Assembly (NCBI GenBank): GCA_029879645.1 | Contig: JAOUPX010000020.1 | Span: 1-34,782 of the forward strand | DNA from: Nitrospinota bacterium | GTDB taxonomy: Bacteria; Nitrospinota; Nitrospinia; Nitrospinales; Nitrospinaceae | Direction: 5' to 3' | DNA length: 34,782 bases | In this document: positions 1 to 10,235 of the stretch, in pieces | How the letters are laid out: each line of letters begins with the position of its first letter | Numbering within the stretch: position 1 is the first letter of the stretch | Program-made: the position numbers and the translations under genes | The notes under the pieces: model-generated | The model's database searches: none | What the model was told of the DNA's origin: nothing | The model's input: only the letters and a program-made list of their open reading frames with translations

Positions 1-1164
1 ACCGGCGGAGGAGATGTACCGGGGTTGAACCCGGCGATCCGTGCCGTCACTCTTCGCGCTTTGCGCGAGGGCTATCGCGTGGTGGGCATCCGCAAGGGCT
101 GGGAAGGGATGATCCGCATCGACCGCGACCGCCCGGCGGAGGAACAGGAGTATTGCCAGGTGCTGAACGGCCAGATGGTCAACAAGGTCGGCCGCACCGG
201 CGGTACGTTTCTGCACACCTCGCGCACCCAGCCGTCCAAAGTGAAAAAACAAAATGTGCCGAATCATCTGCAACAGCATTATACGGACGAGATCAACGAC
301 CTGACGCCGGAGGTGATCAAGAACCTGGATCATCTCGGCATCGATCACCTGATTCCCATCGGCGGTGACGACACGTTGAGCTACGCCACGCGTTTGCACG
401 AGGAGGGGTATCCGGTGGTGGCGATTCCCAAGACGATGGACAACGACGTGGCGGGCACCGATTATTGCCTCGGTTTCAGCACCTGCGTGACGCGCACCAT
501 CGAGCTGGTCAATCAATTGCGCACCTCGGCGGGATCGCACGAGCGGTTTCTGGTGGTCGAAGTGTTCGGGCGTTATGCCGGATTCAGCGCGCTTCTGCCC
601 GCCATGGCCGGGGCCTGCAACCGGTGTATCATTCCTGAACATCCGTTCGATATCGAAGTGCTGGCCGAACTGCTGTCGGAAGACCGGCGGCGGAACCCCA
701 GTAACTATTCCATCGTCATCATTTCCGAAGGCGCGATGTTCGCCGATGGCGATATGGTATTCGAAGGCGAAGAAGCCGACGCCTACGGCCATAAAAAACT
801 CGGCGGCATCGGCGAGCAGGTGGCGGCGCGACTCAAACAACTGTCGCCGAAGTACAACGACGGCGAGCAGGTCGGTATCATCAGCCAGAAACTGGGATAT
901 CTTGTGCGGTCGGGTCAGCCGGACGCCATCGACTCCATTGTGCCCGTCGCCTACGGCAACATGGCGCTCAACCTCATGCTGGGGGGCAAGAGCGGGCGGC
1001 TGGTGAGTTTGCGCAATGGCAAGTACTGCGATGTCGATTTAAAGGAAGTCACCGCCAGCAACAAGCGGGTGAACATCGAAAAACATTACAATGCCGACCG
1101 CCTCCGCCCCGACTACCAGAACTTCGAAAGCAAACCCCTGTTCATCATGTCCTGCGACGACTGA
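1..1164 (+). CDS. pfp: Pyrophosphate-type 6-phosphofructokinase, 5'-truncated by window edge
   Basis: This enzyme phosphorylates fructose 6-phosphate at C1 in glycolysis, and the PPi-dependent form is reversible. The reading frame is open from base 1, and its first residues (TGGGDVPGLNPAIR) are the phosphoryl-donor loop normally found close to the N-terminus. The true start is therefore just outside the window, and the TTG at 25 is internal. About 387 residues are visible. The donor-specificity signatures are readable: GGDDT, where ATP enzymes usually have GGDGS, and PKTMDND, where ATP enzymes have PGTIDND. An Asp after GGD and a Lys in PKT are the known marks of PPi use. Later family motifs (EVFGRYAG, IISEGA, KLGGIGEQVA) are present. 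Donor specificity is inferred from these residues, and family assignment is secure. Confidence 0.93.
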   Translation, partial: TGGGDVPGLNPAIRAVTLRALREGYRVVGIRKGWEGMIRIDRDRPAEEQEYCQVLNGQMVNKVGRTGGTFLHTSRTQPSKVKKQNVPNHLQQHYTDEINDLTPEVIKNLDHLGIDHLIPIGGDDTLSYATRLHEEGYPVVAIPKTMDNDVAGTDYCLGFSTCVTRTIELVNQLRTSAGSHERFLVVEVFGRYAGFSALLPAMAGACNRCIIPEHPFDIEVLAELLSEDRRRNPSNYSIVIISEGAMFADGDMVFEGEEADAYGHKKLGGIGEQVAARLKQLSPKYNDGEQVGIISQKLGYLVRSGQPDAIDSIVPVAYGNMALNLMLGGKSGRLVSLRNGKYCDVDLKEVTASNKRVNIEKHYNADRLRPDYQNFESKPLFIMSCDD

Positions 1165-1509
1165 CCGGGCAGGCAAAATCCGGGGAGCAGCCTGTCCTTT
1201 TCCAGGACAACCTAGATTCTTTGTCGCTGATCACTCATCAGAATGACCAAACCGGGTTTTTAAATGTCATTCTGAACGAAGTGAAGAATCTGTGTTTTAT
1301 GTCACCAGCGGAGATACTCCACCCTTGCCTGCCCTTGTGGGTTGTGGTAAGCTATCGCCACAGCTCTATATCGTGTTAAAAACACATTAAAGCACTGTTT
1401 TTTCAATCATTTATCTCACACGTTGCCGGACTGGAGCAGGGGTGACCGCAAGGTTTCTGCGCCGGAATGAAGGGAACGGTGGAAACAACCCGATTCTTAA
1501 GGAGAATTT
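1165..1509. other. Intergenic region with repeat and rpsB leader
   Basis: This 345-bp gap contains the inverted-repeat element at 1214-1291 and then the leader of rpsB. A weak sigma-70-like pair can be drawn (TTGTGG at 1342-1347, with CTATAT near 1366), but the match is poor and I do not claim it as a promoter. The last 60 bases are GC-rich and could fold. In other bacteria the rpsB leader is a target of S2 autoregulation. I see no gene here. Confidence 0.6.
1214..1291. repeat. Dispersed inverted repeat, 'AGATTCTTC...CAGAATGAC' family, copy 1
   Basis: The left arm (1214-1247) starts AGATTCTTTGTCGC and ends CAGAATGAC. The right arm (1266-1291) is GTCATTCTGAACGAAG followed by TGAAGAATCT. The arms are imperfect inverted complements around an 18-bp spacer. 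The same arm pair recurs at 24439-24514 and 34036-34110, always in gaps between genes. I know similar CATTCTGAGCGAAGCGAAGAATCT-type repeats from several unrelated bacterial genomes, but their function is unknown to me. Confidence 0.85.
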
Positions 1510-2466
1510 ATGTCAGAAGTTACCATGAGTCAATTGCTGGAGGCCGGTGTCCATTTCGGTCATCAAACCACGCGCTGGAACCCCAAAATGAAGAAGTATA
1601 TTTACGGGGCCCGCAACGGAATCCATATCGTCAACCTCCAGAAAACGCTGACTCATTTCAAGGAAGCGGAAAAATATTTAAAGACCGCCACCCAGCAGGG
1701 CAAAAAAATTCTGTTCGTCGCGACCAAAAAGCAGGCCCAGGACCTGATTGCCGAGCAGGCGGAACGGGCCGGGATGTATTACATCAATCAACGCTGGCTG
1801 GGCGGTACGCTGACCAACTTTTCCACGATCCGAAAGAGTATCCAGCGTCTGCTGGAGCTGGAGCGGCTGGAGGAGGAAACCCAGTTTGAACAGTTGCGGA
1901 AAAAGGAAGCCCAGAACAAGCGGAAGGAAATCGAGAAGCTCAATAAATTTCTCAAAGGCATCAAGAAGATGAAGGATCTTCCGGACATCATGTTCGTGGT
2001 GGATACCCGCAAGGAGCGGATTGCCATGGCGGAAGCGGTTAAGCTGGGCATCAAGGTGGTGGCCCTCGTCGACACCAACTGCGATCCGGACGGGATTGAT
2101 TATGTGATTCCGGGCAACGACGACGCCATTCGCTCGATCGACCTGTTTGCAGGCCGCATTGCCGAAATCTGCCTGGAAGGCCAGGAAGTTTACAAAGCCC
2201 TCCAGAAAGAGAAACAGGAGGCGGCGGCCAAGGAAGCGGCTATTAAAGAAGCCGCCGCAAAGGAAGCCCAGGCCAAGAAAGAGGCTATCGCGAAAGCCGC
2301 CGCGGCCAGAAAAGCCGCCGCAGACGCGGAAAGAAAACAGGCCAAGCAGGAAGCGAAAAAAGCCCAGGCCAAGAAGGCTGAAAGCCCGGCCGCTGAGCAG
2401 GCTGCCGAAACGCCGGCTCCTGCCGAAGCAACCGCCAAAGCGGACCCGGCTACGGATTCCAATTAA
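1510..2466 (+). CDS. rpsB: 30S ribosomal protein S2 with long Ala/Lys-rich tail
   Basis: This is a small-subunit ribosomal protein that binds at the head-platform junction together with S1. The start is fixed by AAGGAG about 6 bases upstream of ATG. The N-terminus ([22 protein letters not shown]) and the motifs [23 protein letters not shown] and [18 protein letters not shown] are canonical S2. The family is usually about 230-260 residues, but this protein has 318. From about residue 235 it carries an extra tail of KEAAAKEA-like segments, probably a charged helix, followed by a Pro/Ala/Glu-rich end (about 85 residues). Extended S2 tails are known in some lineages, and the role here is unknown. 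The gene order rpsB-tsf-pyrH-frr is the widely conserved one. Confidence 0.98.
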   Translation: MSEVTMSQLLEAGVHFGHQTTRWNPKMKKYIYGARNGIHIVNLQKTLTHFKEAEKYLKTATQQGKKILFVATKKQAQDLIAEQAERAGMYYINQRWLGGTLTNFSTIRKSIQRLLELERLEEETQFEQLRKKEAQNKRKEIEKLNKFLKGIKKMKDLPDIMFVVDTRKERIAMAEAVKLGIKVVALVDTNCDPDGIDYVIPGNDDAIRSIDLFAGRIAEICLEGQEVYKALQKEKQEAAAKEAAIKEAAAKEAQAKKEAIAKAAAARKAAADAERKQAKQEAKKAQAKKAESPAAEQAAETPAPAEATAKADPATDSN

Positions 2467-2717
2467 AACGCTGAGGAAAATCCCGTTTCCGCTTGAGGGA
2501 AAATCGGGGATGTTCCCAGTCCGGGCCAGAGTCATTTTTCCAAATCATATTTATTTAAGTGATTACAGGGCCATGCCGGGTACGTCGGCAACCGGCCCTA
2601 TGATCATGACCGTACCTGGACTTTAGAGGCGCGGGGAAGCACGGGGCTCAAGAGCCTTCCGCCCGGTCCATTAACAAAATTTTCAGTGAAGCTTTTCGAT
2701 AGAGGAGAAATCAGAGC
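2467..2717. other. Structured rpsB-tsf spacer
   Basis: This 251-bp spacer is unusually long for this operon. It contains potential hairpins: AGGGCC (2567-2572) with GGCCCT (2594-2599), which has an inner GCCG/CGGC pairing, and GGCTC-AA-GAGCC (2645-2656). Neither is followed by a T-run, so they are not typical terminators. They could be processing or regulatory structures in the tsf leader. A purine-rich GAGGAG lies about 10 bases before the tsf start. Confidence 0.4.
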
Positions 2718-4045
<1,328 letters not shown>

Positions 4046-4046
4046 T

Positions 4047-4601
4047 ATGGATAAATTGATTAATGATTCTGAACGTAAAATGAAGGTGTCCATAGAACAC
4101 CTGCACGCCGAGCTGGGCAAGGTGAGAACCGGTCGGGCTTCAGTGGCTCTGGTTGAGGATATCAAGGTAGAATTTTACGGGAACCCCGCCCCGCTGTCGC
4201 AAACCGCGACCCTGGGCGTCCCCGACAGCAAAACCATCACCATCGCTCCCTGGGACGCATCCATGGTGCCGGTGATCGAGAAAGCCCTTCAGGCCTCGGA
4301 CCTGGGGTTGACGCCTTCCAATGACGGCAAAGTTATTCGTCTGACCATTCCCCCGCTGACCACGGAGCGGCGGCAACAGCTCACGAAAGTGGTCAAGAAA
4401 TACGGCGAGGATTGCAAAGTCGCCATCCGGAATATCCGGCGCGAATTCAACGACAAGCTCAAGGCCATGGAAAAAGACGGTTCCGTCTCCAAGGACGAAG
4501 AGCGCAAAGGCCACGATCAGATTCAGAAAGCCACCGACAAATATGTGGCGGAGGTGGACAAGATCATTCAGGGCAAGGAAAAAGATGTCCTCGAAGGCTG
4601 A
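4047..4601 (+). CDS. frr: Ribosome recycling factor
   Basis: With EF-G, this factor splits post-termination ribosomes. The 184-residue length is standard. The helical-bundle signature KVRTGRASVALVEDIKVEFYG and the domain II segment PLSQTATLGVPDSKTITI are clear. The C-terminal motif KKYGEDCKVAIRNIRREFND is the conserved RRF helix. The start ATG is 1 base after the pyrH stop, and a hairpin-T tract follows the gene at 4639-4664, probably closing the rpsB-tsf-pyrH-frr transcript. Confidence 0.98.
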   Translation: MDKLINDSERKMKVSIEHLHAELGKVRTGRASVALVEDIKVEFYGNPAPLSQTATLGVPDSKTITIAPWDASMVPVIEKALQASDLGLTPSNDGKVIRLTIPPLTTERRQQLTKVVKKYGEDCKVAIRNIRREFNDKLKAMEKDGSVSKDEERKGHDQIQKATDKYVAEVDKIIQGKEKDVLEG

Positions 4602-4638
4602 TGCATGCCGTATAATATTGATTAGCTGAATACAGGAA

Positions 4639-4664
4639 TCCGGCGGCCCTGCCGGACTCTTTTT
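4639..4664 (+). terminator. Rho-independent terminator after frr
   Basis: TCCGGC (4639-4644) pairs with GCCGGA (4651-4656) around a six-base loop. It is followed by CTCTTTTT. The stem is short but GC-rich, and it lies 38 bp after the frr stop. Confidence 0.65.
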
Positions 4665-4696
4665 GCTGAGTCAATTTTTGTTTACGGAGTTGTTCC

Positions 4697-5452
4697 TTGC
4701 CTGACCCCGCATTGATCAATCAAATCGACCCCAAACGCCTGCCGCGCCACATCGCGATCATCATGGACGGCAACGGGCGCTGGGCCAAGCGCAAATTCCT
4801 GCCACGCGTGGAGGGTCATCGCCGCGGCGTCAAAACCGTCGATAAAATCGTTACCCTGTGTGCCGAAATGCACATTGAAGCGCTCACCCTGTATTCCTTC
4901 TCCGACGAAAACTGGAACCGCCCCGCCAGTGAAGTGGAAGCCCTCATGAAAATTCTGGACCAGTACCTGAACAAGGAACTGGAACGCATGAAACGGGAAA
5001 ACATCCGATTCAACACCATCGGCCGGATTCATGAACTGCCTGCCGCCATTCAACAACGCATCCGTCACGCCGAGGATTATACCCGGAGCAACGACGGGCT
5101 GATTCTCACGCTGGCGTTGAGTTATGGCGGACGGCAGGAAATCATCGACGCCGTGAAGAAAATTGCGCGGCAGGTCAAGGAAGGAAGTCTGCCGATTGAG
5201 GATATCGATTTCCCGGTGATGGAGAGAAGTCTGTACACCCACGGTCTGCCCGAACCGGACCTGCTGATTCGCACCAGCGGTGAAAAACGCATCAGTAATT
5301 TTCTCCTGTACCAAATGGCTTACACTGAACTGCATTACACCCAGGTGTTATGGCCCGAGTTTACCGAAGACGATCTGCTGAAGGCCATCATCGATTTTCA
5401 GAACCGGGAACGGCGGTTCGGTTTGATCGGCGACCAGATCGTCAAAGCCTGA
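4697..5452 (+). CDS. uppS: Undecaprenyl diphosphate synthase (cis-prenyltransferase)
   Basis: This cytosolic, membrane-associated enzyme elongates farnesyl-PP with isopentenyl-PP to the C55 lipid carrier for peptidoglycan and O-antigen. The N-terminal catalytic motif HIAIIMDGNGRWAK is present, with the Asp and the Gly-Asn-Gly-Arg pyrophosphate loop. It is followed by RVEGHRRGVK, and YSFSDENWNRP is the usual region III. The C-terminal motif is RTSGEKRISNFLLYQMAYTE, with ELHYTQVLWPEF after it. The length of 251 residues is normal. The start is TTG at 4697 with CGGAG upstream. It begins the uppS-cdsA-dxr run common in bacteria. Confidence 0.97.
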   Translation: MPDPALINQIDPKRLPRHIAIIMDGNGRWAKRKFLPRVEGHRRGVKTVDKIVTLCAEMHIEALTLYSFSDENWNRPASEVEALMKILDQYLNKELERMKRENIRFNTIGRIHELPAAIQQRIRHAEDYTRSNDGLILTLALSYGGRQEIIDAVKKIARQVKEGSLPIEDIDFPVMERSLYTHGLPEPDLLIRTSGEKRISNFLLYQMAYTELHYTQVLWPEFTEDDLLKAIIDFQNRERRFGLIGDQIVKA

Positions 5453-5535
5453 CAACCCCAAACCCATTCCCAAAAAAAATTCCTTATGATGCTCGTGCTG
5501 ATGCCGCTGAATGAAATGACACTGGAGAACGCCAG

Positions 5536-6321
5536 GTGAAGCGCGTGTTGAGCGGTCTGGTTCTTATCCCCGTAGTGCTGGGAATCGTTCAATACGGATC
5601 CCCCCTGCTGTTTCTGACTCTGGTCACCGCCGCCGTGCTGACCGGATGGTATGAATACGTCCGCCTGGTGCGTCATATCGGAATCCATATCAATCCCATT
5701 GTCGGCGGGGCGATGTGCCTCTTGCTGGTCTTTTGTTTTTACCGCAATGATTTTTATCTGGTCTGGCTGGCAGGATGTCTGATGTCGCTGTTCATTGCGT
5801 GGTATGCATCGGGCGCCGACCTGGAGGATTCACTCAATCAGGTGGCCTATTCGTTTCTGGGGGTCGTTTATGTGTCCGGCCTGATGAGTTATTTTATTCA
5901 TCTGCGGGGGATGGAGCACGGCAACTTCGTTCTCTATTTTCTTTTTATGGTGGTCTGGTCGGGGGACATCGCCGCGTATTATGTCGGGAAAAATATTGGA
6001 AAAACCCCACTTGCACCGAAAATCAGCCCCGGCAAAACCATCGAGGGATCGGTCGCCGGACTGGCTGGAAGCATGGCCGGCGGAGTGGCCGCCAAATACT
6101 TGTTTTTCGAGACTCTCCCGCTCAACCACGGTTTGATTATGGCCCTATTATGCGGTACCATGGGTCAAATAGGGGATCTTGCCGAATCACTGTTCAAGCG
6201 GCGGGCCGGGGTCAAGGATTCCGGATCGTTGATTCCAGGCCATGGAGGGGTTTTGGACCGTTTGGACAGCCTGATGTTCGCTGGGCCTGTCTTTTACATT
6301 TACCACAGATTATTTTTTTGA
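5536..6321 (+). CDS. cdsA: Phosphatidate cytidylyltransferase (CDP-DAG synthase)
   Basis: This integral membrane enzyme makes CDP-diacylglycerol from phosphatidate and CTP, the entry point to phospholipids. The GTG start (5536) follows GGAG. The protein is 261 residues and largely hydrophobic, with about seven or eight candidate membrane segments. The diagnostic motifs are SGDIAAYYVGKNIGKTPLAP, then ISPGKTIEGSVAG, and the C-terminal signature running from GDLAESLFKRR through KDSGSLIPGHGGVLDRLDS. It is located between uppS and dxr, as in many genomes. Confidence 0.97.
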   Translation: MKRVLSGLVLIPVVLGIVQYGSPLLFLTLVTAAVLTGWYEYVRLVRHIGIHINPIVGGAMCLLLVFCFYRNDFYLVWLAGCLMSLFIAWYASGADLEDSLNQVAYSFLGVVYVSGLMSYFIHLRGMEHGNFVLYFLFMVVWSGDIAAYYVGKNIGKTPLAPKISPGKTIEGSVAGLAGSMAGGVAAKYLFFETLPLNHGLIMALLCGTMGQIGDLAESLFKRRAGVKDSGSLIPGHGGVLDRLDSLMFAGPVFYIYHRLFF

Positions 6322-6408
6322 TCGAAAAATAAGGGTTCTTTTATATTTTTTCCCGGTTGTGGTTTATCCTGTTACCAACACGAGCGTACTAACTGACCGC
6401 GAGCACTT

Positions 6409-7560
6409 ATGAAAAAAATCTCCATCCTGGGATCCACAGGATCTATTGGCGTTAACACGCTGGATGTCGTTGACCGCAACCCCGGGAAATTTGAAGTCGT
6501 GGGCCTCGCCGCCGGACGCAATATTGAAGTCCTCGCGCAGCAAACCAAAAAATTCAAACCCAAAATGATTTCCCTGCACGACACCTCGCGCCTGGGAGAA
6601 TTGCGTCAATTGATCGGCGATCAGAAAGTGGAAATCCTCACCGGTGTGACGGGAGCCACACAGGTCGCCACCCTGCCGGAAGCGGATATCGTGGTTTCTG
6701 CCGTGGTCGGATGCGCCGGACTGGTGCCCACTTACGCGGCGGTGAATGCCGGAAAAACACTGGCGCTCGCCAACAAGGAAACCCTGGTGGTTGCGGGTGA
6801 GCTGGTCCTCAGGGCCGCGCAGGGAAAATGCGATATCATTCCCGTCGACAGCGAACACAGCGCCATTTTGCAGGCGTTGAACGGAGAAAACCGCGACCGC
6901 ATACGACGCATCATCCTCACTGCCTCGGGCGGACCCTTCCGCACCTATAGCCTGGAACAGATGGAGCATGTCACCGTCAAGGACGCTCTCAAGCATCCCA
7001 ACTGGGACATGGGCGACAAGATTACCATCGACTCCGCCACCATGATGAACAAGGGGCTGGAGTATATCGAAGCGAAATGGCTGTTCGGGCTGGACACGCA
7101 GGTGGATATCATCGTACACGCGCAGAGCATCGTGCATTCGATGATCGAGTTTGTGGACACTTCCATCATCGCGCAGTTGGGGATCCCCGACATGCGTGTG
7201 CCTATTGCCTATGCCTTGTCCTATCCGGATCGGATCGACTGCCAACTGCCGTCGCTGGATCTGTCGGCATTGTCGAAACTCACGTTCGAGCCGCCGGATT
7301 TCACACGTTTCCCCTGTCTGCAGTTGGCGATGGATGCGATGAATATCGGCCAGACCATGCCCGCCATTCTCAACGGGGCCAACGAGATTGCCGTGCAGGC
7401 TTTTCTGGATGGTGAAATCCCCTACAAGGATATCGCGGATATCATTCGCCTGGCGATGAATAATCACAACCCCCGGCCGGTCACCTGCATCGAAGATGTG
7501 CTGGAAGCGGACCGCTGGGCCCGCGAAGAAACCCGAAAACTGATCACCGTCACTCTCTAA
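6409..7560 (+). CDS. dxr: 1-deoxy-D-xylulose 5-phosphate reductoisomerase
   Basis: This is the second step of the MEP isoprenoid pathway: NADPH-dependent rearrangement and reduction of DXP to MEP. The nucleotide-binding loop GSTGSIGVNTLDVV is at residues 7-20. Catalytic and metal motifs include ALANKETLVVAGELV, PVDSEHSAILQAL, ASGGPFRTYS and MNKGLEYIEAKWLF. The C-terminal domain has LNGANEIAVQAFLDGEIPY. The length of 383 residues is typical. It is followed after 56 bp by ispF, so two MEP-pathway enzymes are adjacent and probably cotranscribed. Confidence 0.98.
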   Translation: MKKISILGSTGSIGVNTLDVVDRNPGKFEVVGLAAGRNIEVLAQQTKKFKPKMISLHDTSRLGELRQLIGDQKVEILTGVTGATQVATLPEADIVVSAVVGCAGLVPTYAAVNAGKTLALANKETLVVAGELVLRAAQGKCDIIPVDSEHSAILQALNGENRDRIRRIILTASGGPFRTYSLEQMEHVTVKDALKHPNWDMGDKITIDSATMMNKGLEYIEAKWLFGLDTQVDIIVHAQSIVHSMIEFVDTSIIAQLGIPDMRVPIAYALSYPDRIDCQLPSLDLSALSKLTFEPPDFTRFPCLQLAMDAMNIGQTMPAILNGANEIAVQAFLDGEIPYKDIADIIRLAMNNHNPRPVTCIEDVLEADRWAREETRKLITVTL

Positions 7561-7616
7561 TATTATTTCACCCTTCGGCACGCCCCGGGTGACTTACCTG
7601 CAAGAGATTTCATTTT

Positions 7617-8099
7617 ATGAGTTCATTTCGAATCGGAAACGGATACGACGTGCACCGCCTGGTGGAAGGGCGTAAGCTGATCCTGGGCGGTGTGGACATC
7701 CCGCATCACAAGGGCCTCGACGGCCATTCAGACGCCGACGCACTGTGCCATGCCCTTTGCGATGCGCTGTTGGGAGCGGTGGGCGCCGGGGACATCGGTC
7801 ATTACTTTCCCGATACCGACCCGCAATGGAAAGGTATTTCCAGTCTGGTGCTGTTGGAAAAAGTCGGCCGGGTGGTGAAGGAGCAGGGGTATAAAATCAG
7901 CAACACCGACGCCACGCTGATCGCCCAGCAACCGAAGCTCGCCCCCTACATCGACAAGATGAAACAGAACATCGCCAAGGCGCTGGCCATCGGTCCGGCG
8001 CAGGTGAACGTCAAAGCCACGACCACCGAAAAACTCGGCTTTCCCGGCCGCGAAGAAGGCATCGCCGCAGACGCCGTGGCGCTGGTGGAGAAAATCTAG
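7617..8099 (+). CDS. ispF: 2-C-methyl-D-erythritol 2,4-cyclodiphosphate synthase
   Basis: IspF cyclises CDP-ME 2-phosphate to MEcPP, releasing CMP, in the MEP pathway. It acts as a trimer with active sites between subunits. The zinc-binding N-terminus [15 protein letters not shown] is present, as is the signature [19 protein letters not shown], and [15 protein letters not shown] follows. The C-terminal [19 protein letters not shown] is the conserved nucleotide-binding stretch. The length of 160 residues is normal. The ispD partner usually found beside or fused to ispF is not in the window. The ribosome-binding site is weak. Confidence 0.98.
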   Translation: MSSFRIGNGYDVHRLVEGRKLILGGVDIPHHKGLDGHSDADALCHALCDALLGAVGAGDIGHYFPDTDPQWKGISSLVLLEKVGRVVKEQGYKISNTDATLIAQQPKLAPYIDKMKQNIAKALAIGPAQVNVKATTTEKLGFPGREEGIAADAVALVEKI

Positions 8100-8583
8100 T
8101 CTGGGAGATATTCTGACAGCTACTCTATCGATCACAGCTTAATTTCATATCGTGTACTTCGGCCGCCACCTCGTGGAGATTGTATTTGAATTTTGGCCAG
8201 TTGTGCTTCATGAACCGATTATTGTACCTATTCGGCTCAATGATAAATGATTTTTGAGTCGAATATAGAGATCCTTCGAATTACTGGCAAAAACTCCGGT
8301 CTCCGTCAGAATGGGACCTGATGGCTCTAAATGCCGGTAACTTTTAATTTTTTGAGGATTTTCTTCCAAAACAACCTTTTCCAATAGATACCGAAACATG
8401 CCACACATGTTTGAAAAATCTCCAAAGATTTTGGTAAACAACTCCAGTCCTCTTCCCAATGCTCGTTTTTTATGCTAAATTATCCGATTCTAAAGTTTAG
8501 ACTTTGCTTTATTTTTCAACGCCATCCTGTTCAGGGTTTGAATCCAATACATCCCCGACACTTGTACTCTATGGAAGTTTGTT
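8100..8583. other. Low-GC gap between ispF and the acyl/polyene locus
   Basis: This 484-bp stretch is clearly more AT-rich than the genes either side. It holds a decayed minus-strand reading frame (8125-8459), and its last ~100 bases are presumably the promoter region of the ketosynthase gene, though I see no convincing -35/-10 pair. The composition change and the gene fragment suggest an insertion or loss scar at the edge of the acyl/polyene locus. Confidence 0.5.
8125..8459 (-). pseudogene. Possible frameshifted remnant of an unidentified protein gene
   Basis: On the minus strand a frame open from 8459 reads 83 residues, including NMCGMFRYLLEKVVLEENPQ and SGPILTETGVFASNSKDLY, and stops at about 8208. 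In the next frame the reading continues without interruption as FMKHNWPKFKYNLHEVAAEV, then HDMKLSCDR and a stop at 8125-8127. Both parts look protein-like, as if one coding region carries a frameshift near 8212-8220. The 5' end is also truncated, with an in-frame stop just upstream and no ribosome-binding site. I do not recognise the family with confidence. Confidence 0.3.
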
Positions 8584-9822
8584 ATGCGGCCTGAAGACCG
8601 TATCGTCATTACCGGAATCGGCCTGACGGCCCCCAACGGCAACACGCTTGCGGAGTTTCGCAAGAACCTGCTGGAGGGCAAATCCGGCGTCACTCACTTT
8701 GAGACCCGTTTCATGGGCGAAGTGCTGGCGGGGGTGTGCAATTTCGACGAGCTCAAATACCAGAAAAAGAAAAGCCTGAGGCGCGGCACCCGGGCGGGCT
8801 CGATCGCCATCTACTGTTCACAGGAGGCGGTTGCAGACTCCGGCATGGCGTTCGACTCGGTGAACAAGGCACGCGTCGGGGTTTACCTCGGCACCACCGA
8901 GCACGGCAATGTGGAGACCGAGAACGAAGTCCACGCCATCAGCAAATACGATTACGATACCAAATACTGGTCGCACCACCACAATCCGCGGACGGTTGCC
9001 AACAACCCAGCGGGCGAGGTGACGCTGAACATGGGCATCACCGGACCGCACTATGCCATCGGCGCGGCCTGCGCGGCGGGTAACCTGGGAATCATTCAGG
9101 GGATGCAGATGTTGCGGCTGGGCGAAGTCGACCTGGCCCTGGCGGGCGGCGTTTCGGAAAGCATTCGCACCTTCGGCATATTCGCCAGTTTCAAGAGCGA
9201 GGGCGCTCTGGCGCACCATGAGGATCCGACCAAAGCCAGCCGTCCGTTTGACAAAAACCGCAACGGCATTGTCTGTTCCGAGGGCGGATGCGTTTACACG
9301 CTCGAACGTCTGCCCGATGCCGAAGCGCGGGGCGCTAAAATCTACGGCGAAATTGTCGGTCATGCCAGTAATTCAGACGCCTTCGACTACATCCTCCCGG
9401 AGCCGGGGCGGCAGGCCGAGTGCATGCGGCTGGCGCTGGATCGCGCCGGGCTGAAGCCGGAGGATATCGACATTCTCAACACCCACGCCACCGCGACTCA
9501 ACTGGGCGATATCCAGGAATGCAAGGCGGTGCGTGAAGTGTTCGGCATGGATGGCCGCACAAGGATCAATAATACAAAGAGTTATATGGGGCACACCATG
9601 GGGGCCGCAGGGGCGCTGGAGTTGACCGGCAATCTGCCCGCGTTCGAGGACGGCTACGCCCACCCGACCATCAACCTCGACGAAATCGACCCGGAATGCC
9701 GGCTCAACAATCTGGTGGCGAACACCCCGGAGAAGCTGGATGCGGTGAATATCATCATGAATAATTCATTCGGAATGTTTGGCATCAATTCCGTTCTGAT
9801 CGTGCGTAAATATCAAAAATAG
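8584..9822 (+). CDS. Beta-ketoacyl-ACP synthase (FabF-like, specialised)
   Basis: This is a thiolase-fold condensing enzyme that joins an acyl group to malonyl-ACP with loss of CO2. The C-H-H triad is legible: Cys163 in GAACAAGNLG, His301 in NTHATATQLGD and His337 in TKSYMGHTMGAAGALE. The motifs deviate from housekeeping FabF. NTHATAT stands in place of NAHGTST, and SEGG in place of GEGA. At 412 residues the length fits FabF/KAS II. GGAAG lies 6 bases before the ATG. It is the first gene of a colinear locus (KS, ACP, two CrtI-like proteins, FabG, FabZ, FabI types), so it probably serves a dedicated chain rather than bulk fatty acid synthesis. Confidence 0.92.
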   Translation: MRPEDRIVITGIGLTAPNGNTLAEFRKNLLEGKSGVTHFETRFMGEVLAGVCNFDELKYQKKKSLRRGTRAGSIAIYCSQEAVADSGMAFDSVNKARVGVYLGTTEHGNVETENEVHAISKYDYDTKYWSHHHNPRTVANNPAGEVTLNMGITGPHYAIGAACAAGNLGIIQGMQMLRLGEVDLALAGGVSESIRTFGIFASFKSEGALAHHEDPTKASRPFDKNRNGIVCSEGGCVYTLERLPDAEARGAKIYGEIVGHASNSDAFDYILPEPGRQAECMRLALDRAGLKPEDIDILNTHATATQLGDIQECKAVREVFGMDGRTRINNTKSYMGHTMGAAGALELTGNLPAFEDGYAHPTINLDEIDPECRLNNLVANTPEKLDAVNIIMNNSFGMFGINSVLIVRKYQK

Positions 9823-9876
9823 TGTTGAAATTCAGGCAGTTTTGCCCTACCATCAAGTTTTAGGAGAACATGCTGA

Positions 9877-10140
9877 ATGACCAGGGAACAAGTTCGACAA
9901 GCCATCCTCAATATCATCTCCGACATTGCTCCGGATGAAGATTTAGCTTCCATCAAGGATGAAGAAAAACTGCGGGACCAGTTCGATCTGGACTCGATGG
10001 ATTTCCTCGATATCGTGATGGAGTTGCGCAAACGCTTCAATCTGGAAGTACCGGAAAAGGACTACCAGGAACTGGTGTCGATGGCGAGCAGTGTCGAATA
10101 CCTGTTTCCGCGCCTGAAAGACAACGAACTGGTCAGCTGA
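9877..10140 (+). CDS. Dedicated acyl carrier protein
   Basis: This small acidic 87-residue carrier holds the growing acyl chain on a phosphopantetheine arm. The attachment site is Ser40 in the motif FDLDSMDFLDIVMELRKRF, which is DSM rather than the usual DSL. It is 54 bp after the ketosynthase, with AGGAG about 10 bases before ATG. An ATG at 9870 is in another frame. The sequence is divergent from the typical housekeeping AcpP, and its place inside the locus indicates a partner ACP for the neighbouring KS and tailoring enzymes. Confidence 0.93.
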   Translation: MTREQVRQAILNIISDIAPDEDLASIKDEEKLRDQFDLDSMDFLDIVMELRKRFNLEVPEKDYQELVSMASSVEYLFPRLKDNELVS

Positions 10141-10235
10141 AGCCGGGGTTTCCCACCCTTTCCTCCTGATGAATACCGATCCTCAACCGCTCTAGCGGTT
10201 TACTTGATTTCCATCCCCAAATTACTATCGCGCCC

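Noticed and set aside
6364-7581. 405-codon open frame on the minus strand opposite dxr
   Set aside because: It mirrors the codon structure of dxr, has no family-like motifs and no ribosome-binding site. dxr on the plus strand is certain.
10185-10200. AACCGC-TCTA-GCGGTT hairpin between the ACP and CrtI-like genes as a terminator
   Set aside because: The stem is only six pairs and no T-run follows. The genes on both sides belong together.
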